From positions 47,464 through 111,463 of the forward strand of contig CANSYW010000006.1 in NCBI GenBank assembly GCA_947651395.1: a stretch of 64,000 nucleotides of DNA. Reading direction: 5' to 3'. Position 1 is the stretch's first letter, and each line of letters begins with the position of its first letter. A model generated the notes under the pieces. That model was given only the letters and a program-made list of their open reading frames with translations. It did no database searches and was not told the DNA's origin. The position numbers and the translations under genes are program-made. Positions 17,455-25,344 of this stretch are shown here, piece by piece. This stretch comes from an uncultured Pseudoflavonifractor sp. Its GTDB lineage: Bacteria; Bacillota; Clostridia; Oscillospirales; Oscillospiraceae.

Positions 17455-17930
17455 GTTCCCTCCTTTTGAAAACTCTGACGCTCCACCGGAATGTCCAGCT
17501 CCTCCGTGAGGATCCGGCTCAGGGCCTGTCGCTGACTCTGCGTCCAGTTCCCCCGCACCGTCACCGCCCACGGAATGGGCCAGCCGTTCCCGTCGGCCTC
17601 CGCCACGGTATCCACCGTACAGACAAGGCCCAGAGCGCCGCCTTTGTCCACAATGTATGCGCTTGTCTTTTCCTCTATGAGAGATTTCATTGCCTCTTCC
17701 CCGGATTTTACCGCCATCTCGCCCGCAGACAGGTCCCAGGCCGCCGCCGTCACCGACAGGGCCCCGGGCTCCAGACTCAGAAGGGGCCTGGCCACCGCCA
17801 GCAAAAGCACCATACCCCCCACCAGCCGTCCCACCTTCTTTACCGTCCCCTCCGGGGTGAGGGCCTGAGCCAAGGCCACCGCCAAAGCCGCCGCCGTCAC
17901 CCCCAGCAGCCAGTCCCGCAGGGCGCTCAT
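17451..17930 (-). CDS. spoIIIAF: Stage III sporulation protein AF
   Basis: Membrane protein of the spoIIIA complex. Two N-terminal hydrophobic helices (WLLGVTAAALAVALAQAL and LVGGMVLLLAVARPLL) are followed by a soluble domain that ends in the AF-type ILTEELDIPVERQSF. Length 159 aa. Overlaps both neighbours by four bases, consistent with one polycistronic unit. Confidence 0.85.
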   Translation of the reverse strand: MSALRDWLLGVTAAALAVALAQALTPEGTVKKVGRLVGGMVLLLAVARPLLSLEPGALSVTAAAWDLSAGEMAVKSGEEAMKSLIEEKTSAYIVDKGGALGLVCTVDTVAEADGNGWPIPWAVTVRGNWTQSQRQALSRILTEELDIPVERQSFQKEGT

Positions 17931-19015
17931 CCTCCCACCGCCTTAATGGAGGTAATGAGGGCCACATAGAGGATCATGGCGCCCCCTCCGGTCATTCCCA
18001 GCACCAGGGCAAAGGCGGAGCCGATGGCGTCCACCAGGGAGGCGGCGGGACCGGGAAACACGGTGGCGCACAGAGCGGCCGCGAGCTTATAGACCAGGTA
18101 GTGACAGCCCAGCTCCAGGAATGGCACAATGCAGATACACAGCACCGCCAGCAGTCCCGCCACCCCCACCGTCCCCCGCAGCACCCCCGCCCCGGCCACA
18201 ACGGTCTCCGCCGCATCAGAGAGGATCCCGCCCACCACCGGCACCATGCCGGAGATGGCGGTCTTGGCCGCCTTCTGGGTCAGGGCGTCGGCGCTCCCCG
18301 AGACCGCCCCGCTGACGGAGAGATAGATCACAAACCCGGTAAAGAGAAGGGAGAGCAGTCCGGCCGCCGTCCATTTCAGCAGCTCCCCCAGCCGTTTGAG
18401 GCCGTCATTGCCCAGTGCGGCATGGGCGGCGCAGGCGGCCACATAGGCATAGATCAGGGGGAGAATGATCTTGTCCGCCACCGTCAGCAGCAGACTCAGA
18501 AACAGCAGGGTGACCCCCTGCCGGGCCACGGCGGCGGTGGGCGCTCCACCGGCGGCGCACAGGGCGGTGACCACCGGAAGCAGAAGCTTGGACAGCTCGT
18601 CCATCCGCTCCACCGCCAACCTCCCCAGTCCCAGCAGCGCGTTGACGTCCACCACGGCAATGGCGGTCACCGCCGCGGCTCCCGCCAGGCGAATGGGGTC
18701 CAGACCGCCGCCTCCCAGCTCCTCCCGCAGGGTCTCACTGAGGGCGCACAGCAGTGTCACCGCCAAAAGAAGAGCTCCGCTTCGCCCCGCCCGACGGAGG
18801 ATCCCAGGGAGTTGGCCGCTGCCCGTGTCCAAAATGGCCTTCGCCCCTGCGCCGAAGTCCCCCGAGGACACCTCCCCCGGGTTCAGATAGCCCTCCACAT
18901 AGCGCTCCGCGGCACGGTTGAACTCCTCCGTCCCCGCCGCCTCCGACAGCCCGGAGCCATGGGCGGGGAGGATAAACAGGCTCAACAGCGCCAGCGCCGT
19001 GATCCATTTTCTCAT
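17927..19015 (-). CDS. spoIIIAE: Stage III sporulation protein AE
   Basis: Large polytopic membrane protein of the spoIIIA operon. An N-terminal signal-like segment (MRKWITALALLSLFILPAHG) is followed by about eight hydrophobic helices, with VVPVVGGILSDAAETVVAGAGVLRGTVGVAG in the second half, characteristic of AE. I use the ATG at 19015, giving 362 aa; the ORF-track extension to 19405 runs through spoIIIAD in another frame. Confidence 0.92.
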   Translation of the reverse strand: MRKWITALALLSLFILPAHGSGLSEAAGTEEFNRAAERYVEGYLNPGEVSSGDFGAGAKAILDTGSGQLPGILRRAGRSGALLLAVTLLCALSETLREELGGGGLDPIRLAGAAAVTAIAVVDVNALLGLGRLAVERMDELSKLLLPVVTALCAAGGAPTAAVARQGVTLLFLSLLLTVADKIILPLIYAYVAACAAHAALGNDGLKRLGELLKWTAAGLLSLLFTGFVIYLSVSGAVSGSADALTQKAAKTAISGMVPVVGGILSDAAETVVAGAGVLRGTVGVAGLLAVLCICIVPFLELGCHYLVYKLAAALCATVFPGPAASLVDAIGSAFALVLGMTGGGAMILYVALITSIKAVGG

Positions 19016-19395
19016 AACAGCCCTCCCAGGGTGGTGAAGACCGCCTCCACAAGCGGCAGGGCGGTAAACAGGGCCAGGGCGGCTCCCGCGGTCTCCAGGA
19101 AAGCCCCTATACTCCCCTCCCCCGCGTCCTTGCACACCGCCGCGGCCAGGCGGGTCACCACACCCACCCCCACAGTCTTCCACACCGGCTTCCATACCTG
19201 GATGGAAAGTCCCGCGGTGCGGGCCAGAGAATCGGCCAAACCCCGCACCCCTGCCACCGCCTCCATGGCCTGTCCCATCAAAAGGCAGCCCGCCCCCAAG
19301 GCCAGCGCCGCCGCCAGCTCGGGCGCCCTGCCCCGGATGGTGAGGGCACACAGGGCTGCGGTCACCGCCAGCGCGGCCAGTTTCAGAATATCCAC
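19012..19395 (-). CDS. spoIIIAD: Stage III sporulation protein AD
   Basis: Small membrane protein of 127 aa from the spoIIIA operon with hydrophobic helices throughout (LAALAVTAALCALTI, LAAALALGAGCLLM) and the AD-type segment VWKPVWKTVGVGVVTRLAAAVCKDAGE. Overlaps the AE start by four bases. Confidence 0.9.
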   Translation of the reverse strand: MDILKLAALAVTAALCALTIRGRAPELAAALALGAGCLLMGQAMEAVAGVRGLADSLARTAGLSIQVWKPVWKTVGVGVVTRLAAAVCKDAGEGSIGAFLETAGAALALFTALPLVEAVFTTLGGLL

Positions 19396-19401
19396 GGCCT
19401 C

Positions 19402-19596
19402 TCACAGTCCGAAGAGCCCCTTCACCAAAAGGAAGAGGTCGCTGATCTTCTCCACCACCATCATCAGCACCACCACCAGCCCCGCCAGCGTGGTCATCAT
19501 GGCCTGCTCGTCCCGGCCCGAACGGGACAACACCTGATTGAGCACCGCCACAAGGATGCCAATGGCGGCAATGCGGAAGATGAAATCTACGTCCAT
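19402..19596 (-). CDS. spoIIIAC: Stage III sporulation protein AC
   Basis: Two-helix membrane protein of 64 aa. The sequence MDVDFIFRIAAIGILVAVLNQVLSRSGR then EQAMMTTLAGLVVVLMMVVEKI is the characteristic AC pattern. The start is the ATG at 19596; the ORF-track start at 19641 would lie inside spoIIIAB. It has a GAGG-type ribosome site. Confidence 0.92.
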   Translation of the reverse strand: MDVDFIFRIAAIGILVAVLNQVLSRSGRDEQAMMTTLAGLVVVLMMVVEKISDLFLLVKGLFGL

Positions 19597-19618
19597 ATTC
19601 GTTCCTCTTTCGTCTCGA

Positions 19619-20131
19619 TTACAGCAGTAAAATAGCGGCAAAGGCGCCCAGGCTCAGCCCTGTGGCGATCCAGGCCTTTCCGCTCCGGCGCAGTTCCTCC
19701 CGGAGCCGGCGCTCCCGGGCCGCCAGTTCCCCGGCCACCCGCTCCACCGTCTGACGCTGACTTTGGCCGTCATACCGGCCCAGAACGCTTCCCAGCCGGC
19801 CCAGAAGCTCAAGATCCTCCCGGGTCAGGGGAGGCGCGCAGCTTTCCAGGGCCCCGATCCATATGTCCGAAAAGGGCCGTTCTCCCAGTTCGCCCAAGCC
19901 CTCCGCCGCCTGATCCAGCCCGCGCCGCACAGGCTCGGGTGCCCCTCGGGCGGAGCGGACAAGCAGTTCTCCCATGGGCGGCAGAGAAAACTCCAGCTCC
20001 GCCCCCATCAGCTCCAGGGCCCCCCGCCAGCCCTCCAGGGCGGCGGCCCGGCGCCGAAGCTCCCCCGCCGGATCCAACCCCAGGGCCAGTCCGCACCCCA
20101 TCAGAAGAAGAGCGCCCAGAAGTTTCAGCAT
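19619..20131 (-). CDS. spoIIIAB: Stage III sporulation protein AB
   Basis: Membrane-anchored protein of 170 aa with hydrophobic ends (LKLLGALLLMGCGLALG and WIATGLSLGAFAAILLL) and a helical, Arg-rich middle. AB resembles type II/IV secretion membrane proteins (GspF fold) and probably partners the AA ATPase. Overlaps the AA stop. Confidence 0.88.
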   Translation of the reverse strand: MLKLLGALLLMGCGLALGLDPAGELRRRAAALEGWRGALELMGAELEFSLPPMGELLVRSARGAPEPVRRGLDQAAEGLGELGERPFSDIWIGALESCAPPLTREDLELLGRLGSVLGRYDGQSQRQTVERVAGELAARERRLREELRRSGKAWIATGLSLGAFAAILLL

Positions 20132-21030
20132 AGAAGCGCCTCCACATGATAATAGGAGCCCAGCCTCCGGCGGTCGATGGTTACCGCCCAGTCAAAAAGC
20201 CCCCGCTCCAACAGGGCGTGATAAAGGGGCTTTTTCCGGAGATCGGCCACGCTGTCGGCGTGGGCGGTGGCCAGAAGTTTCACCCCACAGTTGGCACACT
20301 GCTCCAGCGCGGCGCAGTCGGCGGGAAGGGTGATCTCATCGCAGGCCAGGACCTGGGGGCCCATCCCCCGGAGGAGCATCATAAGGCCCTGGGCCTTGGG
20401 ACAGCCCTCCAGCACATCGGTGCGCTCCCCCACGTCAAACTGGGGAAGTCCCTCCCACAGGGCGGCCACCTCTCCCCGCTCGTCGGCCAGTCCCACCCGT
20501 CGGGGTGGGGCGGAAGCGCCGTTGGAGATCAGCCGGATCAGATCCCGTAAAAGCGTGGTCTTTCCCTGTCCCGGCGGGGCCAGAAGAAGGACGCTCGGCA
20601 TCTCTCCCCCCTGGGTCAGCCGGGCAAAGACCTGCTCCCCACAGCCGGGGATCGCCCGGGCCACCCGCAGATTCAGCGAGGAGAGCTCACGCAGGTTCTT
20701 CACCTGTCCCTCCTCCACCGTCACCGCGCCGCACAGGCCCAGCCGATGACCGCCCCGGACGGTAAAATAGCCCTGCCTCACCCGCTCCAGAGCGGCGTGA
20801 GCGCTGGCCCCCGTGGCGATCTCCACGGTCAGGGCCAGATCCCGGGGCGTCACCGTCCCGCAGTCCGGCAGGGGCAGCTCGTCGTCCCCCACCACCACGG
20901 TGGGAGGTCTCCCTCCCCGCAGACGGATCTCCTCCACCCGACGGCGCACCAGGGCCGGGAGGGCCTGCGCCCCCCGGCGCAGGCCGGGGGGCAGCAGCAT
21001 CGCCGCCTGGTCGAACGGCTCCATACCCAT
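20125..21030 (-). CDS. spoIIIAA: Stage III sporulation protein AA (ATPase)
   Basis: Secretion-type ATPase thought to power the SpoIIIA-SpoIIQ channel. Walker A is APPGQGKTTLLRDLIR near residue 155, Walker B is VLACDEI, and LLATAHADSVADLRKKP follows. First gene of the eight-gene spoIIIA operon, all members of which are present and intact. About 301 aa. Confidence 0.92.
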   Translation of the reverse strand: MGMEPFDQAAMLLPPGLRRGAQALPALVRRRVEEIRLRGGRPPTVVVGDDELPLPDCGTVTPRDLALTVEIATGASAHAALERVRQGYFTVRGGHRLGLCGAVTVEEGQVKNLRELSSLNLRVARAIPGCGEQVFARLTQGGEMPSVLLLAPPGQGKTTLLRDLIRLISNGASAPPRRVGLADERGEVAALWEGLPQFDVGERTDVLEGCPKAQGLMMLLRGMGPQVLACDEITLPADCAALEQCANCGVKLLATAHADSVADLRKKPLYHALLERGLFDWAVTIDRRRLGSYYHVEALLC

Positions 21031-21058
21031 CCCTCCTCTTTTGTGTTTCTTTGCCCTA

Positions 21059-21087
21059 TGTCTATGAGGGCTCGTCCGGAATTATGA
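21059..21087 (-). promoter_or_regulatory. Sigma-E-like promoter of spoIIIA
   Basis: On the minus strand TCATAATT and CATAGACA are separated by about 13-14 bases, close to the sigma-E pattern (TCATATT, then CATACANT). It lies about 30-60 bases upstream of spoIIIAA. spoIIIA is sigma-E dependent in Bacillus and Clostridium. Confidence 0.55.
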
Positions 21088-21093
21088 ACGCGG

Positions 21094-21134
21094 GCATAAA
21101 AAAAGAGGACAGGCTTTCGCCTGTCCTCTTCGCA
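21094..21134 (-). terminator. Terminator of the der-plsY-gpsA operon
   Basis: On the minus strand, GAGGACAGGC-GAAA-GCCTGTCCTC followed by a run of seven T, just after the gpsA stop. Confidence 0.85.
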
Positions 21135-21147
21135 ACCGCTATTTTTG

Positions 21148-22149
21148 TTAAACCCAGCTCTCCTCGCTCTCATGCTTCCGATCCCGGGCCATGAGCGCCG
21201 TGATGGCCTCCTTGGGATCCCGGCCCTCGTAGAGCACCTGGCAGGCGGCCTGGGTAATGGGCATCTCCACCCCCGTCTTGTCCGCCAGGGCCTTGGCGTT
21301 GGCGGCGGCATAGTAGCCCTCCACCACCATGCCCATCTCCTTTACCGCCCGCTCCGGCGGCGTGCCCTTGCCGATGGCGATGCCGCAGCGGCGGTTGCGG
21401 GAGTGCATGGAGGTGCAGGTGACGATCAGGTCGCCCAGGCCGGCCAGTCCGGCGAAGGTCTCCTTCCGCCCTCCCAGAGCCTCCCCCAGCCGGGCGATCT
21501 CCGAAAGGCCGCGGGTCATAAGGGCGGCCTTGGTGTTGTCCCCGCAGCCCACGCCGTCACAGACGCCGGCGCACAGGGCGATGACGTTCTTCAGCGCCGC
21601 CCCCAGCTCCACTCCCACCACGTCGTCGGTGGTGTAGACCCGGAAGCGTCCGTTCATAAAGAGATCCTGCACCAGCTCCGCCGCAGCCTGGTCACGGGAG
21701 GCCGCCACCACCGCCGTGGGAACATGCCGGCCCACCTCCTCCGCGTGGGAGGGGCCGGACAGGGCCACAATGGGGTGGTCTCCCCCCACCTCCTGGGCGA
21801 TGACCTCGGTGAGGGTGAGGGAGCTGTCCTTCTCCACGCCCTTGGACACAGAGACGATGACCGCCCCCGGCTCCAGCAGTGGCTTCACCTGCCGGGCGGT
21901 GGAACGGACGGCAAAGGAGGGAGTGGCCAGCACCACCGCGCCGCAGCCCTTTACGCAGGCAATGTCGGCGGTGAGCTCCAGCTCCCCGGGCAAAGGCACG
22001 CCAGGGAGAACGGGGTTCTCCCCCTTGGCCCGCAGAGTGGCGCTCTCCTCTTCTAAATAAGACCAGAGCCTGACCTGATGGCCGTTTTCCAGCAGCACCA
22101 GGGCCAGGGCCGTGCCCCAGCCGCCGGAGCCCAACACGGTGATGGTCAT
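21148..22149 (-). CDS. gpsA: Glycerol-3-phosphate dehydrogenase [NAD(P)+]
   Basis: Makes sn-glycerol-3-phosphate from dihydroxyacetone phosphate for phospholipid synthesis. Rossmann motif GSGGWGTALALVLLENGH at the N-terminus, SKGVEKDSSLTLTEVI, and the substrate-site segment ALKNVIALCAGVCDGVGCGDNTKAAL. The ATG at 22149 is best placed relative to AAGGAG; a GTG at 22158 overlapping plsY is the alternative. Its product is the substrate of PlsY encoded just upstream. Confidence 0.95.
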   Translation of the reverse strand: MTITVLGSGGWGTALALVLLENGHQVRLWSYLEEESATLRAKGENPVLPGVPLPGELELTADIACVKGCGAVVLATPSFAVRSTARQVKPLLEPGAVIVSVSKGVEKDSSLTLTEVIAQEVGGDHPIVALSGPSHAEEVGRHVPTAVVAASRDQAAAELVQDLFMNGRFRVYTTDDVVGVELGAALKNVIALCAGVCDGVGCGDNTKAALMTRGLSEIARLGEALGGRKETFAGLAGLGDLIVTCTSMHSRNRRCGIAIGKGTPPERAVKEMGMVVEGYYAAANAKALADKTGVEMPITQAACQVLYEGRDPKEAITALMARDRKHESEESWV

Positions 22150-22154
22150 AGGAT

Positions 22155-22871
22155 TCACTCCTTCTTTTTATGGAAGCTCAGCTTGTTTTCTTCGCCCTTC
22201 AAAAGCCGCTTGATGTTCCCCCGGTGCATCCAGAGCACCAGCGCCCCCAGAAGGACAGCCAGGGTCATCACCACCGGATCGTGGCTGACAAAGAGCCAGG
22301 TGCCGATAGGAAAGGCGGCGGCGGCAAAGACCGAGCCCAGGGAGACATAGCGGGTCAGCAGGGCCAGAATGAGAAAGCCGCCCCACACCAGCAGGGCCAG
22401 CCGCCAGTCCAGCATAATGGCGATGGTACCCCCGGAGAGAACGCCCTTGCCCCCCTTGAAGCCGAACATGCAGGGGAAGATGTGGCCTAAGAGACAGAAG
22501 CTGCCGGCCCAGTACTTGGCCAGAACAATGAATTCTGCCCTGTGCCCGCCAAAATCATAGAGGCTTCCAACGATCCACATACTCAGAAGGATCGCGATCA
22601 CCGCTTTCAGCACGTCGATCAGAATGACCGCCAGGGTCAATGGGCCGCCAAAGGTGCGGTGGAAATTGGTCAGCCCCGCGTTGCCGCTACCGTGGTTGCG
22701 CACATCATCACGCAAAATGTATTTGGAGATGATGACCGCTCCGTTCGAGCAGCCTAAGAAGTAAGCGAAGACAGCTGTGCCCAAAAACGCCGCCACGACG
22801 GCCCCCCAGCCCACCGACAGGAATTCCTCCCACATGGGGACCATGCAGTTCATCATCACAGGATCGTCCAT
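22155..22871 (-). CDS. plsY: Acyl-phosphate:glycerol-3-phosphate acyltransferase
   Basis: Integral membrane enzyme that acylates glycerol-3-phosphate from acyl-phosphate, the first step of phospholipid synthesis. Family motifs GSGNAGLTNFHRTFG and GFKGGKGVLSGG are present among several membrane helices. At 238 aa it is longer than the usual ~200, with an N-terminal extension before the first helix. The AAGGAGGGG ribosome site overlaps the der stop. Confidence 0.92.
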   Translation of the reverse strand: MDDPVMMNCMVPMWEEFLSVGWGAVVAAFLGTAVFAYFLGCSNGAVIISKYILRDDVRNHGSGNAGLTNFHRTFGGPLTLAVILIDVLKAVIAILLSMWIVGSLYDFGGHRAEFIVLAKYWAGSFCLLGHIFPCMFGFKGGKGVLSGGTIAIMLDWRLALLVWGGFLILALLTRYVSLGSVFAAAAFPIGTWLFVSHDPVVMTLAVLLGALVLWMHRGNIKRLLKGEENKLSFHKKKE

Positions 22872-22874
22872 TTC

Positions 22875-24203
22875 TTACCCCTCCTTGTCGCCCTTCTGGC
22901 GAATGGTGATCTTCACCGGCGTCCCCTCCAAGCCGAAGGTGGCCCGGATCTGATTCTCCAGATAGCGCTGATAGGAGAAATGGAACAGCTTGGCGTCGTT
23001 GCAGAAAATGACGAAGTGGGGGGGCTTGACGCCCACCTGGGTCATATAGTAGACCTTCAGCCGCTTGCCCTTGTCCGTGGGGGGCTGGACCCGGGCGACA
23101 GCATCGCCCAGCACGTCGTTGAGCATACCGGTGGTGACGCGCATGGCCGCCTGGTTGGCCACATTGTTGATCGCGTCGAAAAGCCGCTCCACCCGGGAGC
23201 CCGTCAGGGCGGAGATAAAGAGGATGGGGGCGTAGTCCATGTAGGCCAGATCCCGGCGGATATCCCTGCACATCCGGTCCATGGTCTTGTCGTCCTTCTC
23301 CACCGCATCCCACTTGTTCACCACGATGATGGAGGCCTTCCCCGCCTCGTGGGCCAGGCCGGCCACCTTGGTGTCCTGCTCCGTGACCCCCTCGTTAGCG
23401 TCGATCATAATAAGACACACGTCACAGCGCTCAATGGCCAGGGTGGCCCGGAGGACGGAGAACTTCTCCACCCGGTCATCCACCCGGGACTTCCGCCGCA
23501 TGCCGGCGGTGTCGATAAAGAGGTATTTCCCCTTCTTATTTTCAAAGTAGTTGTCCACCGCGTCCCGGGTGGTGCCTGCCACATCGGAGACAATGACCCG
23601 TTCCTGGCCCAGGATCCGGTTCACCAGAGAGGACTTGCCCACATTGGGCTTGCCGATGATGGCCACTTTGGTCACATCCTCGTCCTCTTCCTCCCCCTCC
23701 CCTTCGGGGAAATAGCGGAAGCACTCGTCCAGCAGGTCGCCGGTGCCATGGCCGTGGACGGCGGAGACGGGGACGGGATCCCCCAGCCCCAGGTTGTAAA
23801 ATTCATAGATATCCGGGTTTTCCGGCCCGGTGGCGTCCATCTTGTTCACCGCCAGCACCACCGGCTTGCCGGACTTCAGCAGCATAGAGGCCACCTCCTG
23901 GTCAGAGGCGGTGAGTCCGGTCTGAATATCGCACAAAAAGACGATAACGGTGGCATTTTCAATGGCGATCTCCGCCTGGCGGCGCATGAACAGAAGCATC
24001 TCGCTGTCGGTGCCCGGCTCGATACCGCCGGTATCCACCAGGTCAAATTTCCGCCCTCTCCACTCACAGGGGGCGTAAAGCCGGTCCCGGGTCACCCCCG
24101 GGGTGTCCTCCACGATGCTGAGGCGCTGGCCGGTAAGCTTATTGAAAAGCATGGATTTTCCCACGTTGGGTCGGCCCACGATGGCCACCAGAGGTCTCGC
24201 CAT
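22875..24203 (-). CDS. der: Ribosome biogenesis GTPase Der
   Basis: Two tandem GTPase domains plus a KH-like C-terminal domain, required for 50S subunit assembly. G1 motifs are GRPNVGKSMLF and GKPNVGKSSLV, G3 motifs DTGGIE and DTAGMR, G4 motifs NKMD and NKWD. Length 442 aa from the ATG at 24203, which follows AAAGGAAG. First gene of der-plsY-gpsA with a clear promoter upstream. Confidence 0.96.
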   Translation of the reverse strand: MARPLVAIVGRPNVGKSMLFNKLTGQRLSIVEDTPGVTRDRLYAPCEWRGRKFDLVDTGGIEPGTDSEMLLFMRRQAEIAIENATVIVFLCDIQTGLTASDQEVASMLLKSGKPVVLAVNKMDATGPENPDIYEFYNLGLGDPVPVSAVHGHGTGDLLDECFRYFPEGEGEEEDEDVTKVAIIGKPNVGKSSLVNRILGQERVIVSDVAGTTRDAVDNYFENKKGKYLFIDTAGMRRKSRVDDRVEKFSVLRATLAIERCDVCLIMIDANEGVTEQDTKVAGLAHEAGKASIIVVNKWDAVEKDDKTMDRMCRDIRRDLAYMDYAPILFISALTGSRVERLFDAINNVANQAAMRVTTGMLNDVLGDAVARVQPPTDKGKRLKVYYMTQVGVKPPHFVIFCNDAKLFHFSYQRYLENQIRATFGLEGTPVKITIRQKGDKEG

Positions 24204-24230
24204 GGAAAACACTTCCTTTCTAACTAAAGT

Positions 24231-24259
24231 AGTATATCATACTTGGCCCAAAATATCAA
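24231..24259 (-). promoter_or_regulatory. Sigma-A promoter of der-plsY-gpsA
   Basis: On the minus strand TTGATA, 17 bases, TATACT, roughly 25-55 bases upstream of the der start. Confidence 0.75.
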
Positions 24260-24287
24260 TCTATGTGAACACGCCTTGTCAGGCTAC

Positions 24288-24407
24288 GGACAGGTCAAGG
24301 CACTTCGGAAATAAGCTCCTCCGACTCCGCAAGCCGCTCCTCAGGGCCGCTGGCCCTTGCGGTACGTTCGCTACGCTCCGGATCTTATTTCCTCAGTTGA
24401 CCTGTCC
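24288..24407. repeat. 120-bp imperfect palindromic element
   Basis: Nested inverted repeats in the gap between der and rpmF. The outer arms are GGACAGGTCAA and TTGACCTGTCC, the next pair GGAAATAAGCTCC and GGATCTTATTTCC, and the inner pair CCGCAAG and CTTGCGG. No coding potential is evident. Two internal blocks, GCTCCTCCGACTCCG and TACGTTCGCTACGCTC, recur with only a few changes in the palindromic insert at 49.36-49.45 kb, so this looks like a dispersed repeat family. Confidence 0.75.
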
Positions 24408-24419
24408 TTCACCCTTCGG

Positions 24420-24464
24420 GCAAAAAGAAAAGAGGGGACAAAATCCCCTCTTGCTCTTTTTCCT
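24420..24464 (-). terminator. Terminator after rpmF
   Basis: Stem AAGAGGGGA/TCCCCTCTT with a TTTTG-type loop, followed on the minus strand by TTTTCTTTTT; T-rich on the other side too. Confidence 0.85.
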
Positions 24465-24471
24465 TCCCTCA

Positions 24472-24663
24472 TTACTGAGCGGCGGCCTCGGTCTTGCTGA
24501 AATCGTGGCCATTGTAGCTCATGCAGGACTTGCACATCCGATGAGGCAGGCGATAAGCCCCGCACTTGGGGCAGGTGGTGACGCCGGGGGTCTCCAGCTT
24601 CCACACGGCGCTGCGGCGCTTGTTCCGGCGCTGCTTGGACACTTTACTCTTGGGAACTGCCAT
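24472..24663 (-). CDS. rpmF: 50S ribosomal protein L32
   Basis: L32 of the large subunit, 63 aa. N-terminal MAVPKSKVSKQRRNKRRS and a four-cysteine zinc site CPKCGAY..HRMCKSC. It follows the DUF177 gene, the conserved yceD-rpmF pairing. Confidence 0.97.
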   Translation of the reverse strand: MAVPKSKVSKQRRNKRRSAVWKLETPGVTTCPKCGAYRLPHRMCKSCMSYNGHDFSKTEAAAQ

Positions 24664-24702
24664 CTATGACACCTCCTTAATGTGACAGGGGCAATTCGTT
24701 GC

Positions 24703-25221
24703 TCATGCTTGTTCGGCGCCTTCCGGCTCCTTATCCAAAAGTTTCGCCAGCGCGGCGAAACGAGGATCCAATTCCTTCCCGCATCCGCAGGGTCCGTCGT
24801 TGAGGTCCTTCCCACAGCGAGAGCACAGCCCCGCGCAGTCCTCCCGACACAGGTGCTTGCCCTCCCAGGCCAGAATACAGGCCTCGGCGAACACCCCGTC
24901 CAGATCCACCTGACCATCCTCCAAAAGGACGATCTCGTCGTTCTCCTCGTCCTCCAGTTCTTCGGCCAGAAGGGTGTCCACCGCCGTCTCGAATTCCACG
25001 GTGACAGGCTTCAGGCATCGGTCGCAGCAGGTCTCCACCTGAGAGGCCGCGCTGCCGGTGAGGATGAGGGCCCCCGCCGTATTCCGGACCACGCCGGAGA
25101 CTCGGACAGGCTTTTGAAAGGGCTTCTCCCCGAAGAGCTCCACCTGACGCAGGTCCAGCTCACAGGCGAAATCCCGGCTTTCTCCGGGGGCGTGAACGAT
25201 CTCTTTTAAATTCAGGCGCAT
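24703..25221 (-). CDS. YceD/DUF177 family protein
   Basis: Member of the YceD (DUF177) family linked to 23S rRNA maturation or accumulation and nearly always encoded before rpmF. The conserved segment ETCCDRCLKPVTVEFETAVDTLLAEEL is around residues 63-90. The C-terminal third is cysteine-rich (CREDCAGLCSRCGKDLNDGPCGCGKE) and may bind zinc. Length 172 aa. Confidence 0.9.
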   Translation of the reverse strand: MRLNLKEIVHAPGESRDFACELDLRQVELFGEKPFQKPVRVSGVVRNTAGALILTGSAASQVETCCDRCLKPVTVEFETAVDTLLAEELEDEENDEIVLLEDGQVDLDGVFAEACILAWEGKHLCREDCAGLCSRCGKDLNDGPCGCGKELDPRFAALAKLLDKEPEGAEQA

Positions 25222-25250
25222 AGTCTTCTCCTCGCAACGGTACAGCGGAC

Positions 25251-25279
25251 ATTATAACGAAAATTTTGTCCCATGTCAA
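25251..25279 (-). promoter_or_regulatory. Sigma-A promoter of yceD-rpmF
   Basis: On the minus strand a perfect TTGACA, 17 bases, TATAAT, about 30-60 bases before the DUF177 start. Confidence 0.85.
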
Positions 25280-25287
25280 ATACTTTC

Positions 25288-25316
25288 TTCAATTTTTTCC
25301 TTCTTTGTGGTAGAAT
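25288..25316 (+). promoter_or_regulatory. Sigma-A promoter of the RluA-family gene
   Basis: TTCAAT, 17 bases, TAGAAT on the plus strand, with the ATG about 30 bases further on; divergent from the yceD promoter. Confidence 0.6.
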
Positions 25317-25344
25317 GTCTTCAGTTTCGGGAGGAGGAACGGGC

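Noticed and set aside
17927-19405. Long form of the spoIIIAE ORF (492 aa)
   Set aside because: The first 130 codons run through spoIIIAD in another frame; the true start is the ATG at 19015.
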